57,520 nucleotides of DNA from Bacteriovoracaceae bacterium (GTDB lineage: Bacteria; Bdellovibrionota; Bacteriovoracia; Bacteriovoracales; Bacteriovoracaceae), in the NCBI GenBank assembly GCA_028378565.1, contig JAONMX010000005.1, positions 1 through 57,520 on the forward strand, given 5' to 3'. Each line of letters begins with the position of its first letter. Position 1 is the first letter of the stretch. Under the pieces are notes generated by a model, which ran no database searches, had not been told where the DNA came from, and saw nothing but the letters and a program-made list of their open reading frames with translations. Shown piece by piece: positions 41,910-51,572 of this stretch. The position numbers and the translations under genes were made by a program.

Positions 41910-43178
41910 TTAATAGCATTTCTTAAGGTTATTCCAACCGGTTACATAGCGAGGACTCTTCATATCTTGCCTCATCTTCCATGCCCTATTATCTACCCCA
42001 CAGGCCATGGACTTTATAGTCTGCGGCCCCTCTCTTCTATTGATTCGATCGATTACTTCCATGAGTTTTTTAGATTTATCTATATTTGAATTTTCAAAAA
42101 GAGAAAGCTGGCACTGATCTCCATCTCTTATTCCAGAAATTCTAACCATACCTTTTTTATATTCAAAGCCCTGCTGAAAAAGTTCATCTAATACCCGCCA
42201 AGCATATTTAATAATTGTCCTCGTATCATTGGTATGACAATTAAAACGATGCCCCTTAGCTGCATAATATTGAGAGACATTTTTATAAGGGTTTGTTCTC
42301 ACGACAACTTCAATGCTGGCACAAACCGAATCTTGTAAACGAAGTTTTTCACTAGCAAGTGTTGCATAATTGGCAATTGATTCTCTTAAAGACTTTAGAT
42401 CAAATACTGGTGCTCCAAAGGTTCGACTACTAATAATCTCTTTTTTCTTTTCCACAACAGTATTAAGCTCAAGACAAGTCTTTCCTTTAAGCTCATCTTG
42501 AGTTCTACGTCCAACCTTCGTGAATATTTTTTGAATTTGTCTTTCGTTCTTGTAATCGCGAAACTGTTTAGCATTATAGACTCCAAGCCCATTGAGTTTC
42601 TCACTACTTCTTCTGCCAATCCCCCAAATATCTTCGACCTTCGTCTTCTCCAGTGACCATTCAATCCTTTCCCTTGAGGAGAGGTGAAGCACTCCTCCTA
42701 GCTTGTCATAGTTCTTAGCAATTTTATTGGCGACTTTTGACAAGGTCTTGGTATTTGCAATCCCAATACTCACAGGGATGCCCACATTTCTTAAGATCGT
42801 TTCTCTAATTTCTCTACAATACTCTTCAATATTTCCCTGTATCCCTGTTAAGTCGAGGAAGGCCTCATCTACAGAGTAAACTTCAACAATGGGTGCAAAG
42901 TTAATAAGTGTTCTCATCACTCTATCTGAAATATTTGTGTATAAAGAAAAGTTGGCAGAAAAGACTGCTACATTATTTTTTTCACAAAGCTCTTTGACTT
43001 TAAAATAGGGCTCCCCCATTTTTACACCAAGAGCTTTTAATTCATTTGTCCTAGAGACAAAACAACCATCATTATTTGATAAAACCCCAATGGGTGTCTT
43101 AAGAAGATCGGGACGAAAGAGTCGTTCGCAAGAGCAATAGAAGCTGTTACAATCCACCAAGGCAATAACCTTTTCCAT
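41910..43178 (-). CDS. umuC: UmuC, Y-family DNA polymerase V subunit
   Basis: 422 residues from ATG 43178, overlapping the umuD stop (TAATG). Catalytic motifs ALVDCNSFYCSCERLFRPDL and VYSVDEAFLDLTG carry the metal-binding Asp/Glu. The helix-hairpin-helix region has VEDIWGIGRRSSEKL. The C-terminus has the DUF4113-like ending with SPRYVTGW. Performs error-prone translesion synthesis with processed UmuD. Confidence 0.95.
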   Translation of the reverse strand: MEKVIALVDCNSFYCSCERLFRPDLLKTPIGVLSNNDGCFVSRTNELKALGVKMGEPYFKVKELCEKNNVAVFSANFSLYTNISDRVMRTLINFAPIVEVYSVDEAFLDLTGIQGNIEEYCREIRETILRNVGIPVSIGIANTKTLSKVANKIAKNYDKLGGVLHLSSRERIEWSLEKTKVEDIWGIGRRSSEKLNGLGVYNAKQFRDYKNERQIQKIFTKVGRRTQDELKGKTCLELNTVVEKKKEIISSRTFGAPVFDLKSLRESIANYATLASEKLRLQDSVCASIEVVVRTNPYKNVSQYYAAKGHRFNCHTNDTRTIIKYAWRVLDELFQQGFEYKKGMVRISGIRDGDQCQLSLFENSNIDKSKKLMEVIDRINRREGPQTIKSMACGVDNRAWKMRQDMKSPRYVTGWNNLKKCY

Positions 43179-43597
43179 TAGCGAACCTGCCCGACTCTTG
43201 AAATAACAACTCCCCAAAATAAAGTACTCATATCATCATAGACCGCAATATCCTTAAATTGCGGATTATCAGATTTTAAAATCACTTTATCTGGATAAAC
43301 GAATACTCTCTTGCAAAGTAACTCTCCATTATAAGCAATCACGCAAACTTTTCGATCGAAGCTTTTAATAGAGCGATCCACAACTAAAATATCATCTTCA
43401 AAAACAGTTGGCTCCATAGACTTTCCTTTCGCTAGCAGAAAGTATGTCGCCGACTTATTCTTAATCACTTTTTCATCAAGGCTTTGATACTCTTCCAAAA
43501 AATCTTCGCTAACTCCAAAGAGTCCGCATTCCACATGTTGTAGGAGCAGAGGTTGCTTGCTATCCTTTAAAAGTGTTTTGAGTGCTTGCTTCGTCAT
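43178..43597 (-). CDS. umuD: UmuD-type S24 self-cleaving protein
   Basis: 139 residues from ATG 43597. Ser nucleophile in AKGKSMEPTVFEDD and Lys in LLCKRVFV form the S24 dyad. A Cys-Gly near the N-terminus (HVECGLFGVS) is the likely RecA-stimulated cleavage site. Operon with umuC. Two TTACGCAA repeats lie 18 bases upstream and probably belong to its control. Confidence 0.9.
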   Translation of the reverse strand: MTKQALKTLLKDSKQPLLLQHVECGLFGVSEDFLEEYQSLDEKVIKNKSATYFLLAKGKSMEPTVFEDDILVVDRSIKSFDRKVCVIAYNGELLCKRVFVYPDKVILKSDNPQFKDIAVYDDMSTLFWGVVISRVGQVR

Positions 43598-43614
43598 AGA
43601 ATCTATTTTATTAC

Positions 43615-43633
43615 TTACGCAAAACTTACGCAA
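43615..43633. promoter_or_regulatory. Tandem TTACGCAA repeats, candidate SOS operator
   Basis: TTACGCAA at 43615-43622 and again at 43626-43633, 11 bases apart (one helical turn), between the divergent umuDC and SRAP genes. A palindromic version occurs at 9904-9921. A damage-response operator for both genes is the simplest reading; the repressor is not in the window. Confidence 0.5.
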
Positions 43634-43655
43634 GACGCGGTACTTTTGACCTAAA

Positions 43656-44265
43656 ATGAGAGGTAACCATCTGTTTTTCTGTAGAAGTAGAACGAGATAT
43701 GAAGCTGCTGCAAAAGCGCTTCAATGCCGAGCTTAATGCCAAGGCCTATCAGGATTATTCCAACCTGCTCTCCTTAGAAAGTGAGAAAGGCCCTGAGTAT
43801 GTAAAAGAACAACTTGGTCTAAAAAGAAAACCAAGTGGCAGTTCCTTTAAGTCACCTGATGAAGACAATCGAATATTTCCAAATACCTTTGCTCATGTCT
43901 TAACCTCTATTCAAAATATAAATATGTTCTCCCCTATGCGCTACCGAATCAGACCAAGCCATTCAGCAGAAGAGATTCCTTCTAAGTATAATGTGTTCAA
44001 TGCGAGATTAGACTCTCTTCAATCAAGAGCAACATGGAATTCTATTTTTATGAAAAATCATGGGCTTTTTCCCTTTCGAAAATTCTACGAATGGGTTGAC
44101 TATAAAGTCGATGATCAAAATAAAAAAACGCTTATCCATTTCTCACCAAAAGAGATAGACCTCATGTATGCCCCATGCCTCTATGCAGGTAAGAAAAAAG
44201 GCATCATCACTGAGGCCATAAAAAGTAATGAAATAAGAGGAACCCCTCTAATTAATTCAATATAA
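43656..44265 (+). pseudogene. SRAP (HMCES/YedK-like) gene with three lesions
   Basis: The coding trace starts ATG-AGA-GGT-AAC-CAT (M-R-G-N-H), where the family needs M-C-G; the Cys2 that crosslinks abasic DNA is Arg. A one-base shift at the T tract near 43675 then changes frame. The rest reads VEVERDMKLLQKRF, YNVFNARLDSL, GLFPFRKFYEWVDY and stops after APCLYAGKK, losing the final His-containing part. The remaining residues come from the neighbouring aapM strand. It is divergent from umuDC, as expected for an SOS gene. Confidence 0.75.
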
Positions 44266-44815
44266 ATAACACAAGAGCTTTTTATAATTGGCATATGAGA
44301 GCGTCTTCCTAGGGCCAATAAAATTCCCATTGGATAGCTGAAAATAATCCCGAAAAAAGCAAGCATCAGTGTAAGTGGTAAGCCCCCCCACTTTTCGATT
44401 TCAACAGCTTCAAAACCAAACATTCCCCCTCTCATTAATAAAGCGGCAAGAAGTAAAAACTTTGCCCATCGCCAAAGCAGACGGCTATTCCAACGCTTTG
44501 GTTCTTTCGAGTACCAAACCATAGCTATGAATAAAATCACTGTAGTGATAGGACGCCATAGTAGCTCTCTTGGATAGAATCCAAAGAGGATGAAGGTTGA
44601 TTTTTCTCTTATAAAAGCAAGACAAGCACCTTCAGCTTGACGACAATCCGCAGCTGTTCCGCTCCAAACACTATCAATAAGAAGCCATTGGATAAAAGGT
44701 ACTGAAACTTTAAAGAGAATGGTAATTAAAATAATACTGACAACAGAATTCATCGGGTAGAAAAGAGATTTTTCTTTAGCCACTGTCCTAATTTTTCAGA
44801 GCTTACACTAATCAT
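44181..44815 (-). pseudogene. aapM: AapM-type amino-acid ABC permease, frameshifted and 3'-truncated
   Basis: From ATG 44815, four bases after aapQ, the frame reads SEKLGQWLKKNLFST, typical AapM. A lost C at 44755-44757 then shifts it; homology resumes as FYPMNSVVSIILITILF and continues through GACLAFIREKSTFILFGFYPRELLWRP to YIELIRGVPLISLLFMASVMMPFFLP. There it ends at the SRAP junction, removing the last third of the permease. The partner ATPase aapP is absent, so transport by this system is probably dead. Confidence 0.8.
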
Positions 44816-44816
44816 C

Positions 44817-45986
44817 TTATCTCTCCACCAAGGCAATTTTCTTATTATACCAATTCATAAATAAGGAAGTTGAGAGGCTGAAAATCAAATAGACACCCAT
44901 AATAAGAAGAACACACTCAATGGCCTGTCCTGTTTGATTCATTGTTGTATTGGCCACAGAAACAAAGTCAGCAAAACCTATGGCAACAGCTAAAGAACTA
45001 TTCTTTGTGAGATTGAGAATTTGACTTGTAACAGGTGGAATAATAACCCGTAGGGCCTGAGGTAAAACAACCAAGGCCATAGTTTGATTTTTTGTAATAC
45101 CAAGACTTTCACTAGCTTCCCATTGACCATGACTAACACTTAGAATTCCTGCTCGTACAATCTCAGCAATAAAAGCACTGGTATAAACAATAAGGCCAAT
45201 CATTAAGGCCACAAGTTCAGGACTAATGGTATAACCACCTCTAAAATTAAAACCTCCCATTTCAGGGGATGTAATTTCAGTAGGTGCTCCACCAATGGCC
45301 CATGTTATAAGCGGAAGAATGATCATAGTAAGAAGAACAGGAATCCGATAATTCACTGTTTTACCAGTTTCTTCTCTTCTTTTTAAAATAGATTTTCTGA
45401 TAAAGTAAGAAATAATAGATGATGCAAAAATAGCTATCCAAACATACTTCCAGACCGGATGTTCGGCGAAAACAGGAAAGACGATCCCTCTTTGGGAAAC
45501 AAAAATATTACCTATCGGATTTAAGGCATCTCTGACGCCAGGAAAAATGTCCGCAAAAATCGCATACCAAAAAAAGAGTTGTAATAATAAAGGGATATTT
45601 CTAACGACTTCAACATATGACTTAGCAAGTTTTGAAGCTAACCAGTTCTTACTTAAAAGTACGATTCCCATAACTGTTCCAAAAAGGATCGCAAAGAAGT
45701 TGCCAATGAAGGCCACTTTAAAAGTATTGAGAACCCCAACCACAAGTGCTTTCCAGTATGGATCATCACTCCAATACTCAATAGGAGAATCAGCTATATC
45801 AAAACCCGCTTCCAAATTTAAAAAGCCAAATCCAGTGGCAATATTTTGCTTGGCCAAATTAAATTGAGCATTTCTATACAGGTAATATCCGAAACTAGAA
45901 ATCGCAATGAGAGCAAGTAGCTGAAAAGCAATCGAGCGTTTGGAAGGATCACTCCAAAAAGGAATTTTCTGTGAAGAATTTGTCAT
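44817..45986 (-). CDS. aapQ: AapQ-type amino-acid ABC permease
   Basis: 389 residues, the long form of polar amino-acid permeases with a large insert. The N-terminal helix has SIAFQLLALIAISSFGYYLY, then IATGFGFLNLEAGFDI and VGVLNTFKVAFIGNFFAILFGTVMG. The coupling EAA loop is EASESLGITKNQTMALVVLPQALRVI. It would pair with AapM in the inner membrane for glutamate/general amino-acid uptake. Intact, but its partner is broken. Confidence 0.9.
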   Translation of the reverse strand: MTNSSQKIPFWSDPSKRSIAFQLLALIAISSFGYYLYRNAQFNLAKQNIATGFGFLNLEAGFDIADSPIEYWSDDPYWKALVVGVLNTFKVAFIGNFFAILFGTVMGIVLLSKNWLASKLAKSYVEVVRNIPLLLQLFFWYAIFADIFPGVRDALNPIGNIFVSQRGIVFPVFAEHPVWKYVWIAIFASSIISYFIRKSILKRREETGKTVNYRIPVLLTMIILPLITWAIGGAPTEITSPEMGGFNFRGGYTISPELVALMIGLIVYTSAFIAEIVRAGILSVSHGQWEASESLGITKNQTMALVVLPQALRVIIPPVTSQILNLTKNSSLAVAIGFADFVSVANTTMNQTGQAIECVLLIMGVYLIFSLSTSLFMNWYNKKIALVER

Positions 45987-46046
45987 AGTTTATTTTAGGA
46001 ATTATCTACACTTTCTGGCAAATACGCTTGGCGTAAAACTTTCCCT

Positions 46047-48488
46047 ATGTCTTTAAAAAATATAGACTTAAGCATGGATGAAAATCTTTATAAAATAAAA
46101 ATCGATAAACGAAAATTGAATTATCGTTTCAGTAATTGGATCGTGAACTCTCCATGGAAGTCCATCATCCTTTCAATAGTGCTGATCTGTATTTTTGCTC
46201 CCGGTCTTTTAAACTTTCAGGCCAGATGGTCCAGTCGAATTTGGTTTGATGAAGATCATCCAATGCTTCAAAAACTTGATCAATTTGAAAATACTTTTGG
46301 CAATGATCAATACGTTAGTATTGGATTAAATAATGACAATGGACTTTTTAATGAGAAAAGTTTAGCTCTCATTCAAGAACTCACAGAAAGAATGTGGCTT
46401 ATTCAAGATGTCATTCGAGTTGAATCCCTTGCCAACTATAGTCTGATCCAGTCCGTTGGAGACGATATTAATATTTCTCGTTTCTTAGAAGAAGAAAAGA
46501 AAAAGTTCTCCATTAAAGAGATTAATCAATTAAAAAATCTTGCGACCCATGATGAAGTTCTCCCTGAATTCTATATTAGTCGAGATCACTCCTTCACTCT
46601 TATTTTGGGCTATTTAAAACCAAGTATTCATGGTGACCCAAACTTTGAAATCGTGATTAAACAAGTAAGAGAACTTGTTAAAGAATTTAAAGAAAAGTAT
46701 CCAGGCCATGATTATTATATAACCGGAGCTGCCGCTGGAAACGACTCTTTTAGAGAGATCTCAGCTTCTGACAACCAGACACTCATACCATTCATGGTTC
46801 TCTTTATTTTCCTTATGCTCTATTTTCAGTTTCGATCCTTTATCACCATGGTATCCCCCTTAGCTCTTATGGGAGTTGTTGTCCTCATGACCTATGGGAT
46901 CATGGGCCATTTAGGCATTATCTTTAACTCACTACTGGCCGCAATCCCTGGGGTTTTATTGGCCATTTGTATTGCCGATGCGGTCCATATCTTTACCTCT
47001 TACTTTCATTTCCGCTCCATTAACACAAACTCTTTGGAGTCTATTAAGTTATCTCTCATTAAAAACTATGCACCAACACTACTAACCTCTATTACAACGA
47101 CAATAAGCTTCTTTAGTATTACCATCTCTGAAATTGCTCCTATTCGTGACCTAGGAATCCTCTGTGGTTTTGGTACGGCCATGGCATGGCTACTTTCCTA
47201 TACTTTAATTGGAGCCATCGTCGCTCTACTCTCACCTAAGCTAGATAAGTATCCTGTTAAGACTATTAACTGGGGCCAAGTTTTTAGCCGTAGAAAAGAA
47301 AGAAGAGATAATACTGTCATGTCAAAGAAGCTATCTATCTTTGTTTTTAACTTTCGTTGGCAGATAATTATTTCCTTTAGTCTCTTTATCATTATTAGCT
47401 TTTTCATTGCCATACAAAATGAAGTTAACTCTGATCCCATTAAATATTTTCATGAAAAAGTTCCGGTAAGAATTGCATACGATATTACTGCTAAGAAAAT
47501 GGGTGGCCTTCGTGGAATTGAGTTAGTTGCTGATGCAGGAACACCAGAGGGTATTAAGAATCCAGAGTTCTTAAGAAAGCTTGAGGCCTATATTGCTCAT
47601 GTAAAAAAAGATAAAGACATTATGAAAGTGAAGAGCATTATTGAAGTCATTAAAAAAATGAATAAAATGCTTCACGAAAACCAAGAATCTTATTATCGAA
47701 TACCTGATAGTCAAAAGTCAGTGGCAGAAATTCTCTTTCTTTATACTCTTGGATTACCAGAAGGGGTAAGTATTAATAATCAATTTGATATGCAAAATCA
47801 GAAACTAAGAATGCGGGTGACTTGGATGCTCGAGTCTAGTAAAGAAAGTGAAGCTAAGAGTAAGTGGCTTGAAAGAGAGGCCAAGAAATTTGACCTCAAT
47901 ATAACCAGTGAAGGAAATGCCCCTATTTATCTTTCCATGAATACTCTCGTGGTTAAAAGCTTCTTTACCAGTATGGCCATGGCGCTGTTCTTTGTAGCAA
48001 TTCTTCTCTTCTTTGTTTATAAAGACTTCTTTGTTTCCACCTTGGCCATGCTCCCCAATGTTATTCCTCTTATTTTTGGCGGGGCCTTAATGCAGCTACT
48101 TAATAAACCAATTGATATTGGAACTTCCATTGTGAGTACTGTTTGTTTAGGTATTGCTGTGGATGACACCATTCATTTTATTAATAGCTATAAAAACTTT
48201 AGGTCTATGGGACATTCCCCTGTGGAGTCAGTTGAAGAAACTTTTAACGTTACAGGAAAGGCCCTTGTGGTCACCACTATTCTTTTAGTTGTTGGCTTTG
48301 GAAGTTTTGTCTTTGCTGATTTTGTTCCAAATAGAAACTTCGGGATGCTCTGTAGCTTAATTCTCTTCTTTGCACTTGTGACTGACCTACTCTTTCTACC
48401 GGCCATTCTCTTTGTAACGGAGAAAAAAGAAGCGAGAGAAAAAGAATTAGATCAATTAAGCTCTTCTAACAACTCATCAATTTCTTGA
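46047..48488 (+). CDS. RND-superfamily (MMPL-like) exporter
   Basis: 813 residues with the duplicated RND layout: a TM helix near 35-50, a large periplasmic loop, then helices 2-6 with GVLLAICIADAVHIFTSYFHF. A second half follows with IIISFFIAI, a second loop and the mirrored GIAVDDTIHFINSY (paired Asp of the proton relay). Resembles MMPL/HpnN-like lipid exporters rather than AcrB. It ends overlapping the convergent cytochrome gene. Confidence 0.85.
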   Translation: MSLKNIDLSMDENLYKIKIDKRKLNYRFSNWIVNSPWKSIILSIVLICIFAPGLLNFQARWSSRIWFDEDHPMLQKLDQFENTFGNDQYVSIGLNNDNGLFNEKSLALIQELTERMWLIQDVIRVESLANYSLIQSVGDDINISRFLEEEKKKFSIKEINQLKNLATHDEVLPEFYISRDHSFTLILGYLKPSIHGDPNFEIVIKQVRELVKEFKEKYPGHDYYITGAAAGNDSFREISASDNQTLIPFMVLFIFLMLYFQFRSFITMVSPLALMGVVVLMTYGIMGHLGIIFNSLLAAIPGVLLAICIADAVHIFTSYFHFRSINTNSLESIKLSLIKNYAPTLLTSITTTISFFSITISEIAPIRDLGILCGFGTAMAWLLSYTLIGAIVALLSPKLDKYPVKTINWGQVFSRRKERRDNTVMSKKLSIFVFNFRWQIIISFSLFIIISFFIAIQNEVNSDPIKYFHEKVPVRIAYDITAKKMGGLRGIELVADAGTPEGIKNPEFLRKLEAYIAHVKKDKDIMKVKSIIEVIKKMNKMLHENQESYYRIPDSQKSVAEILFLYTLGLPEGVSINNQFDMQNQKLRMRVTWMLESSKESEAKSKWLEREAKKFDLNITSEGNAPIYLSMNTLVVKSFFTSMAMALFFVAILLFFVYKDFFVSTLAMLPNVIPLIFGGALMQLLNKPIDIGTSIVSTVCLGIAVDDTIHFINSYKNFRSMGHSPVESVEETFNVTGKALVVTTILLVVGFGSFVFADFVPNRNFGMLCSLILFFALVTDLLFLPAILFVTEKKEAREKELDQLSSSNNSSIS

Positions 48489-49345
48489 GCCTTATACTTT
48501 CTTTTGGTCTTAGCCTTATGTGGATTATTTTTTTCTAGATAGCGAAGGTAAGCAACGATATCTTTTATTCTTTTTATTCTTAAATCAATTCGCAGTGGAA
48601 ACTCTGCCATCTTACTATCTTTTATTACAGAAGTAGGGTTTCCAATATAAAGAGCAAGCTTTTTATCAGAATACTTTTTAGTAAGACCATTTGAAATGAT
48701 TTCACCATTACTCTCCCCTCCAATGCCGTAAGCTTGGTGGCACATAAAGCATTGCTTAATATAGTTCTTATATCCCCAGTACTCACTAGAATTCTTATCT
48801 TTATTTGGAATAAGTTTTACTGGAGGATTTTTCTCTAAACTGAAACTAACCACTTGATATGGCCAGTGATGTCTTCTTCTAGCAGCATTTTTATTCTTAT
48901 AGTCTTCAATCCATACCAAATAATAGGGACCAAGGTTAACAAGTTTCTTCTTATCTTTAGCATATGATTTAAAAGGTTTTCCATCCACTCTTTCATAGGC
49001 CAAAAAAGGCTCACGTTCTTTAAACTTATACATCTCTACTAATGGCTCATACTTATCTTTTGTAAGAACTTTGATACCAAAACCTTTCTGCCAAGATTTA
49101 TTAGGATAAAGAACATTAAAGATAGTTCTTAAGTTAATGGCCTTATAGTTTTCTATGGAAAGAGTAGCCGGATTCATCACAGTAACTTCTTTCACACCAC
49201 TTATTTTAATAAGATTTTCAAAAGAAAGTACTTTCTCTTTTCCCTCAAAATCATAAAACTTTAATGGAACTTTGCCTTGGGTAGCTTGGATGGTAAGCCC
49301 CAAGACAAAGAATATTGTGATCGTTAAAAAAAGTTTTTTAAACAT
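48452..49345 (-). CDS. Exported c-type cytochrome-like protein
   Basis: 297 residues. A signal peptide (to about residue 24) precedes a domain with MNPATLSIENYKAINLRTIFNVLYP, which resembles molybdopterin-oxidoreductase-type folds. A mono-haem domain then has CFMCHQAYGIGGESNG (CxxCH) and a late Met (DSKMAEFPLRI). It probably transfers electrons in the periplasm. It lies just downstream of aapJ, and its 3' end overlaps the RND gene by 37 bases. Confidence 0.75.
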   Translation of the reverse strand: MFKKLFLTITIFFVLGLTIQATQGKVPLKFYDFEGKEKVLSFENLIKISGVKEVTVMNPATLSIENYKAINLRTIFNVLYPNKSWQKGFGIKVLTKDKYEPLVEMYKFKEREPFLAYERVDGKPFKSYAKDKKKLVNLGPYYLVWIEDYKNKNAARRRHHWPYQVVSFSLEKNPPVKLIPNKDKNSSEYWGYKNYIKQCFMCHQAYGIGGESNGEIISNGLTKKYSDKKLALYIGNPTSVIKDSKMAEFPLRIDLRIKRIKDIVAYLRYLEKNNPHKAKTKRKYKAQEIDELLEELN

Positions 49346-49352
49346 TTATAAA

Positions 49353-50366
49353 TTATCTCACTGGTGGAGCGTAATGAAGTCCACCCTTTGTCCAAAGAGC
49401 ATTTACTCCTCTTTCAAGTTTTAGTGGGCTATCCATTCCAACATTTCTTTCAAAGACTTCACCGTAGTTTCCGACTTGTTTAACAATATTGTAGGCCCAC
49501 TTCTCACTAATTCCCAGAGACTTTCCATTCCCTTTAGTCTTCCCTAAGAATCTCTTGATCCCAGGCTTTTTTGAACTCTTAAGCATTTTATCAACATTCT
49601 TAGAAGTAATTCCTTTCTCTTCTGCTTCTATCATGGCATAGACACTCCATTTCACGATATCAAACCATTGGTCATCGCCGTGAGCAACTGCAGGACCTAG
49701 TGGTTCCTTACTGATAAGCTCTTTTAGAATCACATAATCATCTGGATTTTTTGTCTTACTTCTTTGGGCCACAAGACCAGAAGCATCTGTTGTAAAGGCA
49801 TCACATCTTCCTTTAAAGAAAGTTTGCGTAACTTCATCATTTGATTCAAAAACAACAGTCTTCATTTTTAATTTATTAGCACGAAAGTAATCCGTTAAAT
49901 TTAATTCTGTTGTTGTTCCTTGTTGAGTACAAATCGTTGCACCATCAAGCTGCTTTAAAGATGTGATTTTATCTTTTTTACGAACCATAAAACCTTGTCC
50001 ATCATAGAAAGTTGTTGGTGCAAAATTTAATCCTAACGATGTATCTCTTGAGAGTGTCCAAGTTGTAACTCTTGAAAGCATATCAATTTCACCTGATTGA
50101 AGTGCTGTAAATCTAGCTTGAGCGCTTAATGAGATAAACTGAACTTTATTTGCATCTCCTAAAACTGCAGCAGCAACTGCACGACAAACGTCGACTTCTA
50201 GGCCAGACCAGTTTCCTTTGCTGTCAGGAGCTGAAAAACCTGCAACACCTTGAGTCACTCCACATTTAAGCTTTCCTCTCTTTTGCGCGGCTTTTAATAC
50301 CGATTTAGCACTAACTGTTTGAGATAACAGGGCCAGTGATAATAATGTAAATAGTATGCGTCGCAT
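49353..50366 (-). CDS. aapJ: AapJ-type periplasmic amino-acid-binding protein
   Basis: 337 residues. A signal peptide (MRRILFTLLSLALLSQTVSA) precedes a full SBP_bac_3 fold with GKLKCGVTQGVAGFSAPDSKGNWSGLEVDVCRAVAAAV, RVTTWTLSRDTSLG and ICTQQGTTTELNL. The ending VGMDSPLKLERGVNALWTKGGLHYAPPVR is characteristic of AapJ. It captures amino acids for AapQM. Here it is separated from aapQ by the cytochrome and RND genes. Confidence 0.92.
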   Translation of the reverse strand: MRRILFTLLSLALLSQTVSAKSVLKAAQKRGKLKCGVTQGVAGFSAPDSKGNWSGLEVDVCRAVAAAVLGDANKVQFISLSAQARFTALQSGEIDMLSRVTTWTLSRDTSLGLNFAPTTFYDGQGFMVRKKDKITSLKQLDGATICTQQGTTTELNLTDYFRANKLKMKTVVFESNDEVTQTFFKGRCDAFTTDASGLVAQRSKTKNPDDYVILKELISKEPLGPAVAHGDDQWFDIVKWSVYAMIEAEEKGITSKNVDKMLKSSKKPGIKRFLGKTKGNGKSLGISEKWAYNIVKQVGNYGEVFERNVGMDSPLKLERGVNALWTKGGLHYAPPVR

Positions 50367-50512
50367 AATTAAACCCCTTCATTGTTAAACAACTCAATTA
50401 AAACAATTTCCACACCACACGTCTACCTCACTTAAGCTTACGGCTCTTGTCATATGCTCTTAGTTATTCCTAAACTAATAGCATTCTTATTTAGGTTACA
50501 AGGAGAGAAACC

Positions 50513-51349
50513 ATGAAAAAGCTATTATTAGCAATGCTCTTAACATTTAGTTCAATAGCATTTGCACAAGATTCTCGTACAAAAAATTTTTTAATTGAAG
50601 AAGTTTATAGAAATTCTGATTTGAGTGTTCGTCAGCAAATCATTAAGACCATGAGAACTTATATTTCTAACAATGATATTCAAAGAACATTGAAGTCAAT
50701 CGTAACTGATCCGAGAGAAATGACTATGATCAGACAAGAAGCAGCAAGAAGTCTAAGTGCTGTTGCTTCAGATAACGATATTGAAAGAGCACTAACAACT
50801 GCTCATGACGGAAGTACAGATATTGATCTAAGAGCGACAATTCTTAGAAGTCTTTATAAAGCTGCTTCAGAAAATAACAGAATCAAAAATGTTATGATTA
50901 ATAACCTTTTACAAAATCACGATGTAAGAATTCAAAAAGCATCTGCTTTTGGTTTAATGAGAGCTATTGAAAGTTCATCTGATGCCAACACTTTAATCAC
51001 TCTTGCAGAAAGACCAGGTCTTCATCCAGATGTTAAAGTTGATATTATTAAATCTCTTTTCAATGCAACAGGAAGAAGCTCAACTTTAAACTCACTGGAA
51101 ATGATTGCAACAAACGCATCAGAAAACGCAAATGTTAGAGCGGCTGCTATCAGAGTTCTTGGTTCAGCTCCTTATACATCATCAAGAAGAAACCTACTTT
51201 TCTCTCTTGCTTCTAATGACTATAGTGCAATTGTTAAGGCACAAGCTGCTTCAGCACTTAAGTTTACTTTGACTGAAACGGATATACGCTGGCTTCGCCT
51301 TGATCGCAACCCAGGAACTCGCTCTGAACGTAACCCATTTGAGCTGTGA
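50513..51349 (+). CDS. Exported HEAT-repeat protein
   Basis: 278 residues. A signal peptide (MKKLLLAMLLTFSSIAFA) is followed by about six HEAT/armadillo-like helical repeats (for example DIDLRATILRSLYKAASEN, HDVRIQKASAFGLMRAIES). Likely a periplasmic protein-protein scaffold. AGGAGAG precedes the ATG. The following 150 bases are noncoding and end in a strong terminator. Confidence 0.75.
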   Translation: MKKLLLAMLLTFSSIAFAQDSRTKNFLIEEVYRNSDLSVRQQIIKTMRTYISNNDIQRTLKSIVTDPREMTMIRQEAARSLSAVASDNDIERALTTAHDGSTDIDLRATILRSLYKAASENNRIKNVMINNLLQNHDVRIQKASAFGLMRAIESSSDANTLITLAERPGLHPDVKVDIIKSLFNATGRSSTLNSLEMIATNASENANVRAAAIRVLGSAPYTSSRRNLLFSLASNDYSAIVKAQAASALKFTLTETDIRWLRLDRNPGTRSERNPFEL

Positions 51350-51502
51350 GGTGCGTGCAATTTGCAAAGCAAATTGACGACCGCTTTACCGTAACGCATA
51401 TGCAGAAACGTTAGTGCCTGCATTGCGTGAGCGGAATGAACCGGCGGAATGAACGAAACGAAGAACTCTCTGTTGTTAGCAATAGTTTATTTTAAGAATA
51501 AT
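51350..51502. other. GC-richer noncoding insert after HEAT gene
   Basis: This stretch is clearly richer in G and C than the surrounding DNA. It contains AATTTGC/GCAAATT as a tight hairpin and repeated GCGGAATGAAC-like words, without a reading frame. It may be a remnant of a mobile or repeat element. Confidence 0.35.
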
Positions 51503-51528
51503 GCCCGAAGAAATTCGGGCCTTTTTTT
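51503..51528 (+). terminator. Strong Rho-independent terminator
   Basis: GCCCGAA and TTCGGGC pair around GAAA and are followed by C and seven T. It ends transcription from the HEAT-repeat gene. Confidence 0.85.
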
Positions 51529-51572
51529 AGGCAGATAATTTTTCTAATTTCCTCGAATACTTCTTAGAGCAC

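Noticed and set aside
44181-44265. Genuine C-terminus of the SRAP protein
   Set aside because: The last residues are the complement of aapM codons, so they arise from the deletion junction and are not family sequence.
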